Source: Nesterenkonia sphaerica
GTDB taxonomy: Bacteria; Actinomycetota; Actinomycetes; Actinomycetales; Micrococcaceae
Assembly: GCF_005771565.1 (NCBI RefSeq)
Contig: NZ_VAWA01000003.1
Location: forward strand, 1-64,000
DNA length: 64,000 bases
Direction: 5' to 3'
Made by a program: the position numbers and the translations under genes. This document shows positions 60,758 through 64,000 of this stretch, one piece after another. How positions within the stretch are numbered: position 1 is the first letter of the stretch; each line of letters starts with the position of its first letter. The notes beneath the pieces are model-generated. The model saw only the letters and a program-made list of their open reading frames with translations, was not told the origin of the DNA and searched no databases.

Positions 60758-62452
60758 TCATTCACTCATGCCGGTGGAGACAGGAGCGTACCAGCGAGCG
60801 CAGGTGCCGCCGGAAGGACCGGTTTGAAGCGAAAAGGTACCGCCATAGGCAGCAGCGCGTTCGCTCAGGTTGGCTGTACCACTGGGACGGCCCGGCGGGG
60901 CAGAGAGCCCAACGCCGTCGTCGCTCACTGTGACAGTAACGTCTGCGGAGGTGGCGGCCACTGCCACTTCAACATCGTCAGCCTCCGCATGACGGGAGAC
61001 ATTGACCAAGGATTCCCGAATGGCCGCAATGACGTCTTCGATGAGTTGACCTGTGACGATGAGATCGATGGGCCCGCTCAATGCCACCCTAGGAGCCGTG
61101 GGGAACTGAGAACCATGCTCAGTGACGACGTCGAGAATGCGCTGACGGGCCCCCTGGGATGGGCCTCGGGTCTGAAGCGTAAATATTGCCGTTCGAATAT
61201 CGGCAATGGCGGCGTCGATGGCCCCGATGTGCTCCTCCAAGATCTCGGCGTGCGAAGGGATCGTGCTCGCCAGAGCCTGCAACCCCAGGCCTGTGCTGAA
61301 CAACCGTTGAATGACGTGGTCGTGCAGGTCCCGAGCGGTGCGGGCACGATCCTCCATGAGCTCCAATCGCTGCTGTCCTGCCCGAGCCTGTGCGAGGGCG
61401 ACAGCAATACCCGCCTCGACGGCAAACTCGGACACCATGGTGAGGTCACCCGACACGAAACGAGAACTCTCCTCCCCGCGCGTGAGGCCGAGCGCCCCCA
61501 CAGTTCTTCCTGAGACGGTGAGGGGCACTGCGAGGGTCGAACCGCGTTGGTCCTTGGCGCCCAGCGGAGGTGGTGGGTCGGTCCCGGGGGCTGAGATTCC
61601 GCGTTCTCCATCAATCGCGCGGGTGACGACGGAATCTGTGCGCGGAATGGTCATGCCGTGGAGCCGCTCCTCTCCCTCACCGCGGACAGCCGCGATGCGC
61701 AGTCTTGTGTCGTCGGGGATTGGCGTGACGAGGTAGGCACGGTCCGCTCCGGTGAGGGCTGCTGCGTTCTCAACAAGGACGGTGAAGGCATCGCTCTGTA
61801 CGGACTCCAAGAGGCCGGCGGTGGTATTGCTCAAGGCGGCGCTGATGCGTTGGGCGCGACGCGCCTGATCATAGAGGCGAGCGTTAGTGATGGCAGTGGC
61901 TGCGGTGGCCGCGAGCGCCGTGGCAAGGTCTTCATCATCGTCTGTGAAGGGTCCGTTCGCACGGTCGGTGAGATACAGGTGTCCGTACGCCTGTCCGCCG
62001 ACCTTGATGGGTACGCCGAGGAATGTGCGCATCGGCGGGTGATGCTCGGGGAAGCCCACTGATCTGGAATCCGCCGACAGGTCGTTCAGCCTCATGGGAC
62101 CGGAGCTTTCGATCACGGCACCAAGAATTCCGCGACCTCGAGGCAGGTCACCGATCCGGTCGACGACGTCCTGCGGCATGCCGACGTGTATGAACCGTTC
62201 GAGACGTCCTTCGGAGTCAATCACTCCGAGCGCGCCGTATCTGGCGTCCACCAGGGTTACTGCCGATTCCGCGATTCTGCGCAGGAGTTTCTCGAGGTCG
62301 AGTTCTCCGGTCACCAGCTGGCTTGCGCTGAGCAAACCGCGTAGGCCGCGGGGTTCGGTGAGGAAACGGTGACGGCGAGCTTCGGCGGCACGCGACCCAT
62401 CGCTTGCCGTCCCCACGTCGGAATTCACCGGACGAGGATGGCGAGCATCCAT
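60758..62452 (-). CDS. DevS/DosS-like GAF-GAF sensor histidine kinase, copy 2
   Basis: The 564-residue kinase has the same layout as the first copy: GAF-A with the haem-ligand-type segment EHHPPMRTFLGVP (His138), GAF-B, HisKA_3 with ARDLHDHVIQRLF and HATPase with IRESLVNVSRH and DDGVGLS. It has no adjacent response regulator and probably feeds the single nearby DevR, like the DosS/DosT pair of M. tuberculosis. An upstream in-frame GTG (62464) is an alternative start; GAGGTGG fits the ATG better. Confidence 0.92.
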   Translation of the reverse strand: MDARHPRPVNSDVGTASDGSRAAEARRHRFLTEPRGLRGLLSASQLVTGELDLEKLLRRIAESAVTLVDARYGALGVIDSEGRLERFIHVGMPQDVVDRIGDLPRGRGILGAVIESSGPMRLNDLSADSRSVGFPEHHPPMRTFLGVPIKVGGQAYGHLYLTDRANGPFTDDDEDLATALAATAATAITNARLYDQARRAQRISAALSNTTAGLLESVQSDAFTVLVENAAALTGADRAYLVTPIPDDTRLRIAAVRGEGEERLHGMTIPRTDSVVTRAIDGERGISAPGTDPPPPLGAKDQRGSTLAVPLTVSGRTVGALGLTRGEESSRFVSGDLTMVSEFAVEAGIAVALAQARAGQQRLELMEDRARTARDLHDHVIQRLFSTGLGLQALASTIPSHAEILEEHIGAIDAAIADIRTAIFTLQTRGPSQGARQRILDVVTEHGSQFPTAPRVALSGPIDLIVTGQLIEDVIAAIRESLVNVSRHAEADDVEVAVAATSADVTVTVSDDGVGLSAPPGRPSGTANLSERAAAYGGTFSLQTGPSGGTCARWYAPVSTGMSE

Positions 62453-62561
62453 ACGATTTACCACCTCGCCGTCGACTACAACGCTGCCATCACCGGTAGA
62501 GCCCTACGAAAAATTGTAGAGTCGGCTGAATCGTCGGGGAAGCCCCGCCTCCGGTGGGCCT

Positions 62562-64000
62562 CTACTCCAGCACCAGTATCAGGTCTCCTCCGTCAACTTG
62601 CTGCAGGCCGTTGACCGCCAAGCGCGCCACCGTGCCGGCGGCCGGGGCGGTGATGCCGGACTCCATCTTCATCGCCTCGATGCTTGCGACGGTCTGTCCA
62701 GCCTCGACCGCATCGCCCTCTGCGACTTGGACCGAGACCGCGCCGGCGAACGGGGCTGCCACATGAGCGGGGTTCTTGGGATCAGCCTTTTCCGCGGCGG
62801 CCACCTTCGACTCCACCGACTCGTCCCGGACCATGACCTGGCGTGCCTGCCCGTTGAGGGTACACATCACCGTGCGCATGCCCTTCTCGTCCGGCTCCGA
62901 GATGGTCTGCAGGGTCACCAGCAGGCGCACCCCCTTGCCGAGGGAGATCACATGCTCATGACCCGGGGTCATCCCGTAGAGGTAGTCGCGGGTATGCAGG
63001 ACATGAATGTCCCCGTACTTCTCCCGGGAAGCGGCAAAGTCACTGGTCGGCCCCGGGAAGAGCAGCCGGTTCAGTGCTGCGCGCCGGGTGGCCGAATCAG
63101 TCTCCAGCGCGGCGGCGTCGTCGTCCGATAACTCTTCGGCAAGGGGCTTCACCGTGCGGCCTTCAAGTGCCTTGGTACGGAACGGCTCCGGCCAGCCTCC
63201 TGGCGGGTCGCCCAGCTGACCGGCCAGGAACTGAATGACCGAATCGGGCAGGTCGTAGTCGCGGGGGCTGCGCTCGAACTCCGCCGGGTCAGCGCCCAGG
63301 CCCACCAGCTGCAGGGCCAGGTCCCCGACCACCTTCGAGCTCGGGGTCACCTTCACCAGCCTGCCGAGCATCTTGTCCGCGGCGTAGTACATGTCCTCGA
63401 TCTGCTCAAACCGCTCCCCCAGGCCCAGGGCGATCGCCTGCTGCCGCAGGTTGGACAGCTGCCCGCCGGGGATCTCATGGCGGTAGACCCGTCCGGTGGG
63501 CCCGGGCAGGCCGGACTCGAACGGCGCGTAGATACCGCGCACCGCTTCCCAGTACGGCTCCAGGGAGGCCACCGCCTCCAATCCCAGCCCGGTGTCGCGT
63601 TCGGTGTTCTCCAGCGCCGCCACCAGCGCTGAGGCCGGGGGCTGGGAGGTGGTCGAGGCCATCGACGCGGTGGCCACGTCCACCGCATCCACACCCGCCT
63701 CCGCCGCGGCGAGCAGCGTCGCCAGCTGACCTCCTGCGGTGTCATGGGTGTGCAGGTGGACCGGGAGGTCGAACTCCCGGCGCAGCGCGGTGACCAGGGT
63801 CTTCGCCGCCTGCGGCCGCAGCAGGCCCGCCATGTCCTTGATCGCCAGGATATGCGCGCCGGCGTCGACCATTCGCTGCGCCAGCTGCAGGTAGTAGTCC
63901 AGGGTGTACAGACTCTCCTGCGGGTCAGCGAGGTTGCCGGTGTAGCACAGCGCGGCCTCGGCGACGGCGGTGCCGGTGGAGCGCACTGCCTCAATGGCGG
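62562..64000 (-). CDS. pyc: Pyruvate carboxylase, C-terminal part (continues beyond the window)
   Basis: The visible 479 codons cover most of the carboxyltransferase domain (VAEAALCYTGNL, AIKDMAGLL, HLHTHDTAGGQ), the PYC allosteric/oxaloacetate region and the C-terminal biotinyl domain with the biotin-accepting Lys in IEAMKMES, 34 residues from the end. The enzyme carboxylates pyruvate to oxaloacetate. The biotin carboxylase domain lies outside the window to the right. The frame stays open to the window edge, so this is a truncation by the window, not a broken gene. Confidence 0.97.
   Translation of the reverse strand, partial: AIEAVRSTGTAVAEAALCYTGNLADPQESLYTLDYYLQLAQRMVDAGAHILAIKDMAGLLRPQAAKTLVTALRREFDLPVHLHTHDTAGGQLATLLAAAEAGVDAVDVATASMASTTSQPPASALVAALENTERDTGLGLEAVASLEPYWEAVRGIYAPFESGLPGPTGRVYRHEIPGGQLSNLRQQAIALGLGERFEQIEDMYYAADKMLGRLVKVTPSSKVVGDLALQLVGLGADPAEFERSPRDYDLPDSVIQFLAGQLGDPPGGWPEPFRTKALEGRTVKPLAEELSDDDAAALETDSATRRAALNRLLFPGPTSDFAASREKYGDIHVLHTRDYLYGMTPGHEHVISLGKGVRLLVTLQTISEPDEKGMRTVMCTLNGQARQVMVRDESVESKVAAAEKADPKNPAHVAAPFAGAVSVQVAEGDAVEAGQTVASIEAMKMESGITAPAAGTVARLAVNGLQQVDGGDLILVLE

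Overview
The window is high-GC DNA with dense, mostly single-copy housekeeping genes typical of an actinobacterium. DUF3107, DUF3117, guaB-guaB3, a groES-groEL pair under CIRCE control, the mrp-tatB neighbourhood and DevRS-type regulators all point there. Many exported proteins have acidic linkers, there is a betaine-type uptake system, and the gene content suggests Micrococcales (possibly a halotolerant Micrococcaceae member such as Nesterenkonia). The genus is an inference from content only.

Positions 1-1.4 kb hold mobile DNA: an IS256-family element, running off the left edge, has landed inside an IS30-family transposase gene. From 1.4 to 12.7 kb lies an accessory amine-catabolism island. 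It contains an ethanolamine permease gene (eutH, minus strand) and, divergently, an operon of cytochrome P450, 3Fe-4S ferredoxin, ferredoxin reductase, glutamine-synthetase-like ligase, a cytosolic solute-binding-fold protein and two gamma-glutamyl hydrolases. Facing it is an operon of succinate-semialdehyde dehydrogenase, a GntR/FCD regulator and a soluble Cache-domain protein. The set resembles pyrrolidine/piperidine/morpholine P450 loci of mycobacteria, extended with gamma-glutamylation and GABA-shunt steps.

From 12.8 to 28.4 kb are housekeeping genes: guaB3, guaB, groES-groEL behind two CIRCE operators, a CPBP protease, a low-molecular-weight phosphatase, a four-gene betaine/choline-type ABC importer, a DEAD-box helicase, a TetR regulator, a PHP phosphoesterase and an aminopeptidase P. 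From 28.5 to 36.9 kb is a second catabolic block: L-2-hydroxyglutarate oxidase, a TAXI-TRAP transporter, and lysine 2-monooxygenase with delta-aminovaleramidase (davB-davA) coupled to an Lrp/AsnC regulator. Together these suggest lysine to 5-aminovalerate to glutarate metabolism, with the middle steps outside the window. A gene-free, repeat-containing stretch lies at 36.9-37.5 kb.

From 37.5 to 54.6 kb are a stress-protein-like membrane protein, mrp, a TSUP permease, tatB, an O-methyltransferase, DUF3117, a DivIVA-like protein, a UppP homologue with altered active-site glutamates, a sirtuin, a DrrAB-type exporter, prolyl oligopeptidase, PEP carboxylase, YbaK and dnaG. From 54.7 to 62.5 kb is a DevRS-centred cluster: tandem universal stress protein, DUF805 protein, DevS-like kinase, DevR-like regulator, a previously easy-to-miss 55-residue membrane protein, a zinc alcohol dehydrogenase and a second DevS-like kinase. 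Three sequences match the mycobacterial DosR/DevR box core. The right edge is the C-terminal part of pyruvate carboxylase.

A recurrent feature is a TANNNT hexamer placed 6-7 bases before the start codon of at least a dozen genes that lack a good Shine-Dalgarno sequence. This is the signature of leaderless transcription and it decides several start codons here. No tRNA, rRNA or CRISPR array was seen.
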